From Zongyangia gallinarum (lineage in GTDB: Bacteria; Bacillota; Clostridia; Oscillospirales; Ruminococcaceae): a DNA stretch of 64,000 nucleotides. Positions within the stretch are counted from its first letter, which is position 1. Every line of letters starts with the position of its first letter. The stretch is taken from positions 1 to 64,000 of the forward strand of contig CAJFQY010000004.1 of the NCBI GenBank assembly GCA_904419315.1, given 5' to 3'. Shown here piece by piece: positions 9,015 to 17,305 of the stretch. The notes beneath the pieces were generated by a model that had not been told where the DNA came from, made no database searches, and worked only from the letters and a program-made list of their open reading frames with translations. A program made the position numbers and the translations under genes.

Positions 9015-9043
9015 TTGAAAAAAAAGGAAAATTATTATATAAT
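9015..9043 (+). promoter_or_regulatory. Sigma-A promoter for the decarboxylase gamma/beta genes
   Basis: TTGAAA (9015-9020), 17 bases, TATAAT (9038-9043), followed by an 85-base leader to the gamma-subunit gene. Confidence 0.8.
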
Positions 9044-9134
9044 AAAACTTGATATCGTTTTAAAATAGATAAGGATTTTTAAGAAATCTTCTGTCTGTTT
9101 TGGCGGAAATTTTAAGCCAAGGAGATTGATGCAT

Positions 9135-9503
9135 ATGGATTGGAATTTGGCGTTATCGGTTATTTTAAGTGGTATAGTAATTGTATTCATTGCTCTTGTT
9201 ATCCTCATCATTGCGGTTCTTTTGGTTGGAAAGATTATGACATCGGTCCAAGGTAAGGAAACTCCCAACAAGACGCAGAAAAATGAAAAGAAAGAGGTTA
9301 CAACCAAAGCGGTCCCTAATCCTCCTCAGCCGATGAAGGTGGAACAGGGGATTCCCGGCGAGGTGGTTGCGGCAATTTCTGCGGCTGTGGCGAGTATGAT
9401 GGGCGGTTCGTCTAATTATTCCATTAAAAGTGTCAAAAGAGCCCGAGAGGCCCGTCCTGTTTGGAGCTTGGCAGGTATGATGGAAAATACGAAGCCTTTC
9501 TAG
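9135..9503 (+). CDS. OadG-family gamma subunit of a Na+-pumping decarboxylase
   Basis: Small membrane subunit that in oxaloacetate/methylmalonyl-CoA/glutaconyl-CoA decarboxylases links the carboxyltransferase to the membrane beta subunit. It is 122 residues with one hydrophobic helix (about 6-34), a charged Lys/Glu/Thr linker, then PGEVVAAISAAVASMMGG and a C-terminal KRAREARPVWSLAGMMENT typical of clostridial gamma subunits. TTG 9126, ATG 9129 and ATG 9135 are all in frame; AAGGAG at 9119-9124 best suits ATG 9135 or 9129. The beta subunit follows after about 50 bases. Confidence 0.8.
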   Translation: MDWNLALSVILSGIVIVFIALVILIIAVLLVGKIMTSVQGKETPNKTQKNEKKEVTTKAVPNPPQPMKVEQGIPGEVVAAISAAVASMMGGSSNYSIKSVKRAREARPVWSLAGMMENTKPF

Positions 9504-9554
9504 GAATGTTAAAAGAATTTTGAGTTTGATTGTGAAAGGACGGGGATTTATCTC

Positions 9555-10703
9555 ATGGAAATCTTAGCAACGTTTTGGCAATCGTTGCAGGATATGGCAT
9601 TAGAATCTGGTTTTGCTCAGTTCTTTATTGGTGACGGATGGAAATACGCTGTCATGATTGCCATTGCCTGTGTCTTGTTGTACTTGGCAATTGTAAAAAA
9701 ATTCGAACCACTGCTTTTGCTGCCGATTGCGTTTGGTATCCTTTTGGCAAATCTGCCGTTGGCAGATCTTGGCGCCCATGATTCAGGTGGCCTTCTCTCT
9801 TATTTGTATTTTGGTGTAGAGAATGTAATATATCCGCCGCTTATTTTCTTGGGTGTCGGCGCGATGACGGATTTTGGTCCTCTGATCGCGAACCCCAAAA
9901 GCTTTTTGTTGGGTGCTGCGGCACAGATTGGTATCTTCCTTACCTTCTTAGGCGCTCTTCTGCTCGGATTTACTCCCGCTGAAGCTGGTGCTATCGGCAT
10001 CATCGGCGGCGCTGACGGACCTACCGCAATTTACGTTACCTCCAAGTTGGCGTCTCACCTGTTAGGCCCCATCGCTATAGCGGCGTACTCCTATATGGCG
10101 TTGGTACCCATTATCCAGCCGCCAATCATGAAGCTATTGACCACCAAAAAAGAGCGTATGGTTGTAATGGAGCAGCTTCGTCCGGTATCCAAGACAGAGA
10201 AGATTCTGTTCCCCATCTTTGTTACCTTGGTTGTATCCCTGATGGTGCCTATGGCAGCGCCCCTTCTTGGTATGCTGATGTTGGGCAACCTCTTAAGAGA
10301 ATCTGGTGTTTGCCAGAGGCTTTCTAACACAGCCCAGAATGAGCTGATGAATATTGTCACGATTTTCTTAGGCATTTCTGTTGGATCTACAGCTTCCGCG
10401 GATACTTTCCTAAATTTACAGACTCTGGGCATTATCGTTCTTGGCCTGATTTCCTTTGCTTGCGGCACAGCTTGCGGTGTCCTCTTTGGTAAAATTATGT
10501 ATAAGGCAACAGGCGGGAAGGTCAATCCCCTCATCGGCTCTGCCGGTGTATCGGCTGTTCCTATGGCTGCCCGTGTTTCCCAAAAGGTTGGCCAGGCAGA
10601 CAATCCTGGGAACTTCCTGCTCATGCACGCCATGGGCCCCAATGTCGCTGGCGTTATTGGTTCGGCAGTGGCGGCTGGCGTTCTGTTGAGCATCCTTGCA
10701 TAA
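9555..10703 (+). CDS. oadB: Na+-translocating decarboxylase beta subunit
   Basis: Polytopic beta subunit that decarboxylates carboxybiotin and exports sodium ions. It is 382 residues, full length, with nine or more hydrophobic segments. Family signatures are the IGIIGGADGPTAIYVTSKLA loop (near 146-165) and the C-terminal GSAGVSAVPMAARVSQKVG. It ends in LLMHAMGPNVAGVIGSAVAAG. The substrate (oxaloacetate, methylmalonyl-CoA or glutaconyl-CoA) cannot be told from beta alone, and no carboxyltransferase alpha subunit or biotin carrier is in the operon. A terminator closes the transcript. Confidence 0.92.
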   Translation: MEILATFWQSLQDMALESGFAQFFIGDGWKYAVMIAIACVLLYLAIVKKFEPLLLLPIAFGILLANLPLADLGAHDSGGLLSYLYFGVENVIYPPLIFLGVGAMTDFGPLIANPKSFLLGAAAQIGIFLTFLGALLLGFTPAEAGAIGIIGGADGPTAIYVTSKLASHLLGPIAIAAYSYMALVPIIQPPIMKLLTTKKERMVVMEQLRPVSKTEKILFPIFVTLVVSLMVPMAAPLLGMLMLGNLLRESGVCQRLSNTAQNELMNIVTIFLGISVGSTASADTFLNLQTLGIIVLGLISFACGTACGVLFGKIMYKATGGKVNPLIGSAGVSAVPMAARVSQKVGQADNPGNFLLMHAMGPNVAGVIGSAVAAGVLLSILA

Positions 10704-10714
10704 ATTGCAATTTC

Positions 10715-10746
10715 AAAAACGGCACGGTTTTCCGTGCCGTTTTTTC
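10715..10746 (+). terminator. Intrinsic terminator after oadB
   Basis: AAAAACGGCACGG, loop TTTT, CCGTGCCGTTTTTTC; strong GC stem with T run. Confidence 0.9.
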
Positions 10747-10778
10747 TTCGTAAGAACGGTGAAAAAGAGGGAATAAGA

Positions 10779-11237
10779 ATGGAATTAAAAAATCCTATGT
10801 TGGTAGTAACTGATATAGATAAATCCGTTGAGTTTTATAAAAAAATTTTGGGGCTTCATGTTATTATGGATTTTGGATCAAATAAAACTTTAACAGGCGG
10901 TCTAGCTTTACAGACAGTGGAAACATACAAAGAGTTTACCGGCACAAGTGACGTTTCTTTTGGCGGCAACGATTTTGAAATCTACTTTGAGGAAGATGAT
11001 TTTGATCAGTTCGCTGACAAACTGAAAAGATATGATATCGAATATGTACACCCTGTGATAGAGCATGCATGGGGACAGCGTGTTGTCCGCTTCTATGACC
11101 CAGACAGGCATATAATCGAGGTTGGAGAAAACTTAAAAGTAGTATGCAAACGCTTCTTAGACAGTGGCATGACACCCGAACAGGTTGCAGAACGCATGAG
11201 TGTACCCATGAAATTTATAAATGCTTGCATGCGATAA
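10779..11237 (+). CDS. VOC family (glyoxalase-like) protein
   Basis: A 152-residue vicinal-oxygen-chelate fold protein. The N-terminal beta-alpha unit PMLVVTDIDKSVEFYKKILGL and the C-terminal AWGQRVVRFYDPDRHIIEVGENL with a metal-site Glu are plain. An added C-terminal helical tail (RFLDSGMTPEQVAERMSV) is common in clostridial members. The members act as lyases, dioxygenases or antibiotic-binding proteins; the substrate is unknown. The frame opens upstream inside the oadB terminator, but ATG 10779 follows a GAGGGAAT ribosome site. Confidence 0.85.
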   Translation: MELKNPMLVVTDIDKSVEFYKKILGLHVIMDFGSNKTLTGGLALQTVETYKEFTGTSDVSFGGNDFEIYFEEDDFDQFADKLKRYDIEYVHPVIEHAWGQRVVRFYDPDRHIIEVGENLKVVCKRFLDSGMTPEQVAERMSVPMKFINACMR

Positions 11238-11264
11238 AAAAGAATTTACGGGGGAGAAACAGCC

Positions 11265-11678
11265 ATGCTTGATAAAATACCGAATGCAGAGGAAATGACT
11301 GTTTTAGTCGGGCAATCATTATATGATGTATGGAACAAGTTGTGTGCTTTAATTGAAGAAAAATACGAGATGGAATGCCTGTGGAATAAAGGCGGTAAAG
11401 CATGGACTTATGAGTATAAATACCGCCGAGGCGGTAAGACACTTTGTGCGCTATACGCCAGAGAAAATTGTATAGGTTTTATGATTATCTTTGGAAAAGA
11501 CGAGAGAGCAAAGTTTGAAACAGAACGAAATTATTATTCGCAACAAGCCCAAAAGATCTACGATGAATCGAAAACTTACCGTGATGGCAAATGGGTAATG
11601 TTTGAGCCGAAAGATACATCCATGTTTCATGATTTTATGAATTTATTGGCCCTGAAAAGAAAGCCCAACAGGAAGTGA
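11265..11678 (+). CDS. DUF3788 family protein
   Basis: A 137-residue cytoplasmic protein matching the DUF3788 pattern: an N-terminal VWNKLCALIEEKYEMECLW, then WTYEYKYRRGGKTLCALYARE and GFMIIFGKDERAKFE, ending with a basic tail. Its biochemical role is unknown. It is 27 bases after the VOC gene with a GGGGGAG ribosome site, so the two probably form an operon ended by the following terminator. Confidence 0.8.
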   Translation: MLDKIPNAEEMTVLVGQSLYDVWNKLCALIEEKYEMECLWNKGGKAWTYEYKYRRGGKTLCALYARENCIGFMIIFGKDERAKFETERNYYSQQAQKIYDESKTYRDGKWVMFEPKDTSMFHDFMNLLALKRKPNRK

Positions 11679-11694
11679 AGAAAATGATGATGAA

Positions 11695-11732
11695 AAAGGG
11701 GGCAGCCTTCCTTTGAGAAGGCTGCCCCCTTT
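11695..11732. terminator. Bidirectional terminator, DUF3788 gene / nadA
   Basis: AAAGGGGGCAGCCTTC and GAAGGCTGCCCCCTTT with a 6-base loop lie between converging genes; A and T runs on both sides. Confidence 0.9.
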
Positions 11733-11741
11733 AAATATTTT

Positions 11742-12653
11742 TTATTTCCCTAGGCGGATCATTTGATCGATGGCTCGACGCGCAGCAAGACGGAGATTTT
11801 CTTCTATTTCAATCACTTCCCCTCCGGAACCAATCAGCGCCTTATAGACATCTGTCAATGTGGTAATACGCATATCCGGACAGATCAGCTTCTTGGAGAG
11901 AAGATAGAAATTGCGTTGAGGATAGCAGAGAGAAAGATAATCCCCTACGCTTTTTTCGGTGCCGATGATTACATCCTCCGATGTGTTTTCACAGTAACGG
12001 ATAATGTCGGCAGTGGAACCCACCACATCTGCATAACGGAGGGCGGTTCCGGGACATTCGGGATGCATCAGCACCTTACATCCGGGATGGGCCAATTTAC
12101 AGGACTGTACATCTTCCTCGGTAATTTGATGGTGTACAGGACAATAGCCATCCCATAATACCACCTTTTTTGTCGGGACTTTTTCCCGAATGTAAGAGCC
12201 AAGGTTTTGATCGGGGATAAATAGGATGGTTTCTGCATCCAGCCGCTCTACGATTTTCTGGGCGCTGGAAGAGGTTACACAGACATCACTGACCGCCTTG
12301 AGTTCCGTTGTTGTGTTAACGTAGGCTACTACGGTGTGATCAGGATGCTCTTTTTTATAGTCGATTACTCGCTGGGGATCGATCTGTTCGGCCATGGGAC
12401 AGGTGGCATCCGGAGCGGCCAGGATCACTTTTTTTTCGGGGGAGAGGATTTTGACCGTATCAGCCATAAAACGTACTCCGCACATAATGACAGTATCAAA
12501 ATCTAGGTCCTGGGCTTTTTCACTCAAGGCAAAGGAATCGCCTTTAAGGTCGGCAATCTCCAGAATATCGGTAGATTGATAGCTGTGGGCCAAAATGCCG
12601 ATGTTTTTTTCCTTCTTTAGTTTTAAGATCTCTTCCTGGAGCTGTGTTATCAT
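11742..12653 (-). CDS. nadA: Quinolinate synthase A
   Basis: [4Fe-4S] enzyme condensing iminoaspartate with dihydroxyacetone phosphate to quinolinate in de novo NAD synthesis. It is 303 residues, the normal length. The three cluster cysteines sit in VIMCGVRFMAD (Cys58), HPECPG and KKLICPDM. Substrate-site motifs AHSYQ and YVNTTTELKA are present. ATG 12653 is preferred; GTG 12656 is directly in front. nadB and nadC, usual partners, do not adjoin it in the window. It is divergent from an IscR-like regulator, which could report Fe-S status to it. Confidence 0.95.
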   Translation of the reverse strand: MITQLQEEILKLKKEKNIGILAHSYQSTDILEIADLKGDSFALSEKAQDLDFDTVIMCGVRFMADTVKILSPEKKVILAAPDATCPMAEQIDPQRVIDYKKEHPDHTVVAYVNTTTELKAVSDVCVTSSSAQKIVERLDAETILFIPDQNLGSYIREKVPTKKVVLWDGYCPVHHQITEEDVQSCKLAHPGCKVLMHPECPGTALRYADVVGSTADIIRYCENTSEDVIIGTEKSVGDYLSLCYPQRNFYLLSKKLICPDMRITTLTDVYKALIGSGGEVIEIEENLRLAARRAIDQMIRLGK

Positions 12654-12706
12654 CACCTGTCACCTAATCCCCTCAACTGAATTCCTATAATTTTTCTATG
12701 AATTTA

Positions 12707-12735
12707 TTGATGCGAAAAATATTATATGATATAAT
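12707..12735 (+). promoter_or_regulatory. Sigma-A promoter for the Rrf2 regulator
   Basis: TTGATG (12707-12712), 17 bases, TATAAT (12730-12735), about 50 bases before the rrf2 start in the nadA divergent region. A regulator bound here would touch both genes. Confidence 0.7.
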
Positions 12736-12788
12736 GGGCCAAAAGTCAAGGAAGCCACTATAACAGGGGTGGCAGAGAAGGTGAAGAA

Positions 12789-13220
12789 ATGAAAATTTCA
12801 ACCAAGGGAAGATATGGCATGCGCCTGATGGTAGAGCTGGGTCTCGCTTATGAAGGAAAACCCGTTTCCCTGCGTGATATTGCAAAGAGACAGGAAATCA
12901 GTGAAAAATATTTGGAGCAGATCGTTACCCGTTTGGGAAAGGCGGGGCTGGTCAAAAGTACGCGGGGGGCGCAAGGTGGTTACCGTCTGGAGAGGGAACC
13001 CTCCCAGATCACAGTAGGAGATATTCTTCGGGTAACGGAGGGAAGCTTGACCCCGGTAGCCTGCTTGGATGACGACGAATGTCCTCGGCGGGAGCGGTGT
13101 GTTACCTATTCCGTCTGGTCCCGGGTACAGGAGGCGATGACCAGAGTGGTGGATCAAATTACCCTCCAGGAATTGGTGGATGACTATCGCCGGAAAAATG
13201 AGGAGTTCTCACCTGTTTGA
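12789..13220 (+). CDS. Rrf2/IscR family transcriptional regulator
   Basis: Winged-helix regulator, 143 residues, beginning with the family signature MKISTKGRYGMRLMVELG. The HTH recognition helix region is EISEKYLEQIVTRLGKAGLV and the wing STRGAQGGYRL. Cys92, Cys98 and Cys104 match the spacing of the [2Fe-2S] ligands in IscR, while position 107, a His ligand in E. coli IscR, is Tyr here. It may therefore sense Fe-S clusters with a different fourth ligand, or be CymR-like. No isc or suf genes follow; nadA, an Fe-S enzyme, is divergent and a plausible target. Confidence 0.9.
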   Translation: MKISTKGRYGMRLMVELGLAYEGKPVSLRDIAKRQEISEKYLEQIVTRLGKAGLVKSTRGAQGGYRLEREPSQITVGDILRVTEGSLTPVACLDDDECPRRERCVTYSVWSRVQEAMTRVVDQITLQELVDDYRRKNEEFSPV

Positions 13221-13290
13221 CAGCCGGAGAGAAACAACTTAAAATATATTTTGTAGAATCGTTGGACCAGGTGAATCAAAGGAGGCAGCG

Positions 13291-14193
13291 GTGGTTCCTA
13301 TGTATAATCCTCAACTGGATACCTTCATTTGCGTAGTGGATTCCGGCAGTTTTAATAAAGCCGCCGAAAAGCTCTATATTTCCCCGCCAGCGGTCATCAA
13401 ACAGATCAACCTGCTGGAAGAAAGCCTGGATTTGCAGCTTTTTGTTCGCACCCATAGGGGGCTGGTCTTGACAAATGCGGGAAAATCCCTTTATCAGGAC
13501 GCGAAATATATCATCCAGTATTGTAAGGATTCTGTGACACGTGCCAAAAATGCTATGCAGGAAAGTGAAAACATTATCCGCATTGGCACTTCACCGATGA
13601 CACCGGCCCAGGTACTGGTGGATTTGTGGCCCAAGATTCAAAAAAGTTGTCCCAACACAAAGTTTCAGCTGATTCCTTTTGATAATACCCCTGAGAATGC
13701 GAGAGAGATCCTGGGAAATCTGGGCCAGAACATCGATGTAGTAGCAGGTATCTTTGATGAGACCATGTTGAATCTGCGACAATGCGCAGGACTGGAGCTT
13801 ACCAGAGAACCCATCTGCTGCGCGGTTTCTGTTCACCATAGGCTGGCACAAAAGGACAGGCTTTCCATGGAGGATCTATATGGAGAGAAACTGATGCTCA
13901 TGCGCAGGAATTGGAGCCATTACGTAGATCTGCTCCGGGATGACATTTGGAAGAACCACCCACAAATCCAGATTGTGGATTTCGATTTTTATGATGTAGC
14001 GGCATTTAACCAATGCGAGAATAATAACTGTGTCCTCATGGCAGTGGAAAATTGGCGATATGTCCACCCACTGCTCAAGATTCTGCCGGTGGATTGGGGA
14101 TATACCATACCTTTCGGCCTGCTCCATTCTCCCAATCCATCTCCTACGGTAAAGCGATTTTTGCAGGCTGTGGCAAGGGTAGTAAAAGCGTAA
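13291..14193 (+). CDS. LysR family transcriptional regulator
   Basis: A 300-residue LysR-type regulator. The N-terminal winged HTH (about residues 5-65: FICVVDSGSFNKAAEKLYIS, then VIKQINLLEESLDLQLF) is followed by a ligand-binding region starting near 90 (IIRIGTSPMTPAQVLVDLWP). GTG 13291 is taken as start, 5 bases after AAAGGAGG; ATG 13300 is the alternative. It lies upstream of the accessory redox region and could control the esterase and alcohol dehydrogenase genes that follow. Inducer unknown. Confidence 0.9.
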   Translation: MVPMYNPQLDTFICVVDSGSFNKAAEKLYISPPAVIKQINLLEESLDLQLFVRTHRGLVLTNAGKSLYQDAKYIIQYCKDSVTRAKNAMQESENIIRIGTSPMTPAQVLVDLWPKIQKSCPNTKFQLIPFDNTPENAREILGNLGQNIDVVAGIFDETMLNLRQCAGLELTREPICCAVSVHHRLAQKDRLSMEDLYGEKLMLMRRNWSHYVDLLRDDIWKNHPQIQIVDFDFYDVAAFNQCENNNCVLMAVENWRYVHPLLKILPVDWGYTIPFGLLHSPNPSPTVKRFLQAVARVVKA

Positions 14194-14227
14194 GGTACTG
14201 TTAACCTTGTAGTAAATACTCCATAAC

Positions 14228-14260
14228 AAAACGAGACTTCTGTGGAAGTCTCGTTTTTTT
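14228..14260 (+). terminator. Intrinsic terminator after lysR
   Basis: AAAACGAGACTTC, loop TGTG, GAAGTCTCGTTTTTTTT. Confidence 0.9.
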
Positions 14261-14304
14261 TATAATAAAGACAAAGGTAACAGGAAAGAAAGTGACAGAA
14301 CAAT

Positions 14305-15330
14305 ATGAAAAAAACGGTTTTTACCCTTATCCTCCTTTGCCTGCTAATGTGCTGTGCTGGATGTCACACAGGTCAGACAAATAGCAATGGCGGTGACAAC
14401 GGAACCTCAGGAAATATTTCACAGGAATCTGAAAGAGAGAACACAGCGCAACAGAGTATAGATGAATATTATACCGTTAACTCCAAAATAACAGATGTCA
14501 TCAATGACCCGGTTTTTGAAGAATATGGCCGGTTGATCTTTCCCGTTGACAGCGGCTATTACAGCGGGGATACGCTGGGAGAGCTTCGGCTGACCTGGTA
14601 CAACAACATTGACCCCGATAAGACGGTGGAAATTGTCAATGACCTTAAAGCACGGGCTCAGGCAGGAGAAACGGTGTTTTATGATATTTACACAGAAGAG
14701 GAGAAGGCAGAGGATCCGGAAAAAGAGGATACAGGACTATTTTTCTTCAGGGGAGAAGCTGGAAAACAATTTGCTGTATGTAATGCCGGCGGAGGATTTG
14801 CCTATGTAGGGGCCATGCAGGATAGTTTTCCTCACGCGTTAGAATTATCAAAGCGCGGATATAACGCCTTTGCGTTAATTTATCGTCCGGGATCCCAGAC
14901 AGCCTGCGAAGATCTGGCCCGTGCCATCAGCTTTATCTTTGACCATGCGGAGGAATTAGGAGTAGATACAACTTGCTACTCCCTGTGGGGTGGTTCTGCC
15001 GGGGCAAGAATGGCAGCCTGGCTGGGATCTTATGGACCGGGAGCCTTCGGGGGAGAGGATCTGCCGCAACCTGGCGCCGTTATCATGCAGTATACAGGCC
15101 ACTCTGATTATACCGAAAACGATCCACCGACCTTTGCCTGTGTGGGAGAGAACGACGGTATCGCCAGCTGGAGGACAATGCAGCGGAGGATCGACGCCCT
15201 AAGTTCTTTGGGCATACCAACAGAGTTTCACCACTATCCTGGCCTTAGCCACGGCTTTGGTCTGGGCACTGGTACAGTAGCTGAGGGCTGGATCGATGAT
15301 GCTGTGGCTTTCTGGGAAGAGCAAATGTAG
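14305..15330 (+). CDS. Secreted lipoprotein esterase (alpha/beta hydrolase)
   Basis: A 341-residue exported esterase/lipase. The N terminus MKKTVFTLILLCLLMCCAGC is a lipoprotein signal with lipidation probably at Cys20, followed by a Gly/Ser/Asn-rich linker. The hydrolase domain (about 145-341) has NAGGGFAY as the oxyanion region, nucleophile Ser231 in GGSAGA, an acid in CVGENDG and the His in GLSHGFG. Its substrate may be a carbohydrate or xenobiotic ester at the cell surface. The C-terminal half of the fusion lipoprotein at 17306-18691 is a relative. It sits 110 bases after the LysR gene's stop. Confidence 0.85.
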   Translation: MKKTVFTLILLCLLMCCAGCHTGQTNSNGGDNGTSGNISQESERENTAQQSIDEYYTVNSKITDVINDPVFEEYGRLIFPVDSGYYSGDTLGELRLTWYNNIDPDKTVEIVNDLKARAQAGETVFYDIYTEEEKAEDPEKEDTGLFFFRGEAGKQFAVCNAGGGFAYVGAMQDSFPHALELSKRGYNAFALIYRPGSQTACEDLARAISFIFDHAEELGVDTTCYSLWGGSAGARMAAWLGSYGPGAFGGEDLPQPGAVIMQYTGHSDYTENDPPTFACVGENDGIASWRTMQRRIDALSSLGIPTEFHHYPGLSHGFGLGTGTVAEGWIDDAVAFWEEQM

Positions 15331-15377
15331 GGAGAAAAACAGTCAGAAGTGTATAGGACACGTATCTCCTCTGATTA

Positions 15378-15402
15378 TTGACCATTGGAAACTAGGAAAT
15401 CC
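15378..15402 (+). promoter_or_regulatory. Promoter-like motif before alcohol dehydrogenase 1
   Basis: TTGACC (15378-15383) followed by GAAACT-N5-ATCC (15388-15402). The same arrangement, TTGACT plus GAAACT-N5-ATCC, occurs upstream of the apbE gene at 31600-31621, suggesting a shared regulator site overlapping a promoter. The -10 is weak. Confidence 0.4.
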
Positions 15403-15421
15403 ATAAAAAGGAGATTTGTAT

Positions 15422-16591
15422 ATGAATAACTTTATCTTTCAAAATGCAACGAAAGTTTATTTTGGCAAGGGATGTGTAAAGGAGTACCTCTCCTGCCTGA
15501 CAGAACCCTATCACACCATCATGCTGGCCTATGGGGGAGGCTCTATCAAGGCAAACGGTATCTACGATGAGGTAACCAGCATTTTATGGGCTGCGGGGAA
15601 AAGGATCGTTGAGTTTTCAGGCATTATGGCAAACCCCACTTATGCAAAGGTGCAAAAGGGCGCAAAACTGGCTCGGGAACAACATGTGGACATGATCCTC
15701 GGCGTCGGCGGAGGCAGCGTGATGGACTGTTGTAAGGCGATATCTCTAGCAGCAAAGTATGAGGGGGACGTTTGGAATGACTTTTGGGAGAAACCTGGAG
15801 TCATCGAGGTTGATCCACTCCCCTTAGGCATTATCGTCACAGTGGCGGGAACTGGAAGTGAGTGCAATGGCGGTGCGGTCATTACCAACGAGGAGAAAAA
15901 AGTAAAGACTGGAAGGGATTATCCCAAACTCAATCCCAGCTTTGCCCTAATGGATCCCGTCTATACCTATAGTGTGCCGGTCAAGCAGATGGTTTCCGGC
16001 GGGTTTGATATCCTCAGCCACATCATGGAAACCTATTTCAGCGAGCCCAATGAGGACAATGTCTCCGACGACATCATGGAAGCTTTGATGAAAAGCGTGA
16101 TCCGAAATCTGCGTGCCGCCATTGTGAATCCAAAGGATTACACCGCCCGCAGCAATCTGCTGTGGGACTCCACTATGGCGGAGAACCGCATTATTAAAAT
16201 GGGCAAGCGGTGCGATTTTCAGTGCCACAATATGGAACATCAGCTGGGAGCCTACACCGACTGTAATCACGGCTGCGGCCTGGCGGTGCTCCATCCAGTT
16301 TACTACCGGCATATCTACAAAGCGGGCCTGCCCAAATTTGTCCGCTTTGCAATAAATGTGTGGGAAATCGATGGCAATGGGAAAAGCGACGAAGAGCTTG
16401 CCCGGGCCGGAGTGGAAGCTCTGGCAGACTTTATCAAAGAGATCGGACTGCCCACCACCCTGCGGGAGCTGGGCGTTACCGATAGAACGCAGCTGCGCGA
16501 GATTGCCGATTCCTGCGGCATTTCAGCGGGCAGCTACAGGAAAATGACTCATGAAGAAATTTTGGAAATCTTTAACGAGTGTTTTGAATGA
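15422..16591 (+). CDS. Iron-containing alcohol dehydrogenase (butanol dehydrogenase type), copy 1
   Basis: Group III alcohol dehydrogenase, 389 residues, reducing aldehydes with NAD(P)H. The nucleotide-binding loop is ILGVGGGSVMDCCKA and the iron-binding region spans DPVYTYSVP (Asp), SHIMETYF (His) and HQLGAYTDCNHG (His and His). The N terminus NFIFQNATKVYFGKG is typical of BdhA/YqhD relatives. AAAAGGAGA at 15406-15414 selects ATG 15422. A flavodoxin lipoprotein follows 14 bases later, an order repeated at 29044-30922. Likely role: fermentative or detoxifying aldehyde reduction. Confidence 0.92.
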   Translation: MNNFIFQNATKVYFGKGCVKEYLSCLTEPYHTIMLAYGGGSIKANGIYDEVTSILWAAGKRIVEFSGIMANPTYAKVQKGAKLAREQHVDMILGVGGGSVMDCCKAISLAAKYEGDVWNDFWEKPGVIEVDPLPLGIIVTVAGTGSECNGGAVITNEEKKVKTGRDYPKLNPSFALMDPVYTYSVPVKQMVSGGFDILSHIMETYFSEPNEDNVSDDIMEALMKSVIRNLRAAIVNPKDYTARSNLLWDSTMAENRIIKMGKRCDFQCHNMEHQLGAYTDCNHGCGLAVLHPVYYRHIYKAGLPKFVRFAINVWEIDGNGKSDEELARAGVEALADFIKEIGLPTTLRELGVTDRTQLREIADSCGISAGSYRKMTHEEILEIFNECFE

Positions 16592-16605
16592 AAGGAGACA
16601 TTACC

Positions 16606-17286
16606 ATGAAAAAATTAATCGCTTTATTGATGGGATTTGTAATGATACTGGGCCTTGCCTCATGCAGCAGTGAAACACCAGATTCCTCCAGTTCTTCTGC
16701 ATCTACTTCGACAGCACCCCAGACTTCCCAGTCCTCCGAGCCGGAAGAAACTTCTTCTGCCTCCACAAGCAGTGAATCCGTTCAGGAATCGCAGACAGAG
16801 GGCGGAAAGACATTGGTTGTATATTTTTCAGCCACCGGAAATACAGAAGGGGCTGCAGGCTACATTGCGGAAGCAACGGGCGGTGACCTGTTTGAACTAG
16901 AGCCGGTTGAGCCGTATACCGATGCTGACCTTAACTGGAATGATACAAACAGCCGTGTTGTGTATGAGCATGACAATCCTGATGATCGGGATGTAGAACT
17001 TGTGGCCGATACCGTCGAGAATTGGGAAGAATATGACACTGTGTTTATTGGATATCCCATTTGGTGGGGCATTGCGGCCTGGCCGGTAGACACGTTTATC
17101 GAAGCCAACGATTTTACCGGAAAAACAGTGATCCCCTTCTGCACCTCTACCAGCTCTGGCCTTGGCGAAAGCGGGCAGCTGTTAGCGGATATGGCCGGAA
17201 CCGGCAATTGGCTGGAAGGACAGCGCTTCTCCTCCAATGTAAGCGCAGAGGAAGTACAATCCTGGGTGGATGGCCTGGGCCTATAA
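16606..17286 (+). CDS. Flavodoxin-domain lipoprotein
   Basis: A 226-residue surface flavodoxin. MKKLIALLMGFVMILGLASC is a lipoprotein signal with lipidation at the Cys of LASC, followed by a Ser/Thr/Glu-rich spacer of about 45 residues. The flavodoxin domain keeps the FMN-phosphate loop VVYFSATGNTEGA and the flavin-stacking GYPIWWGIAAWPVDTF. Flavodoxins are usually cytoplasmic, so a lipid-anchored one implies electron transfer outside the membrane. ATG 16606 follows AAAGGAG. The next lipoprotein gene starts 20 bases later, so ADH, flavodoxin and the fusion protein are one operon. Confidence 0.88.
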   Translation: MKKLIALLMGFVMILGLASCSSETPDSSSSSASTSTAPQTSQSSEPEETSSASTSSESVQESQTEGGKTLVVYFSATGNTEGAAGYIAEATGGDLFELEPVEPYTDADLNWNDTNSRVVYEHDNPDDRDVELVADTVENWEEYDTVFIGYPIWWGIAAWPVDTFIEANDFTGKTVIPFCTSTSSGLGESGQLLADMAGTGNWLEGQRFSSNVSAEEVQSWVDGLGL

Positions 17287-17305
17287 AAGAAAAGAGGCGC
17301 TACTT

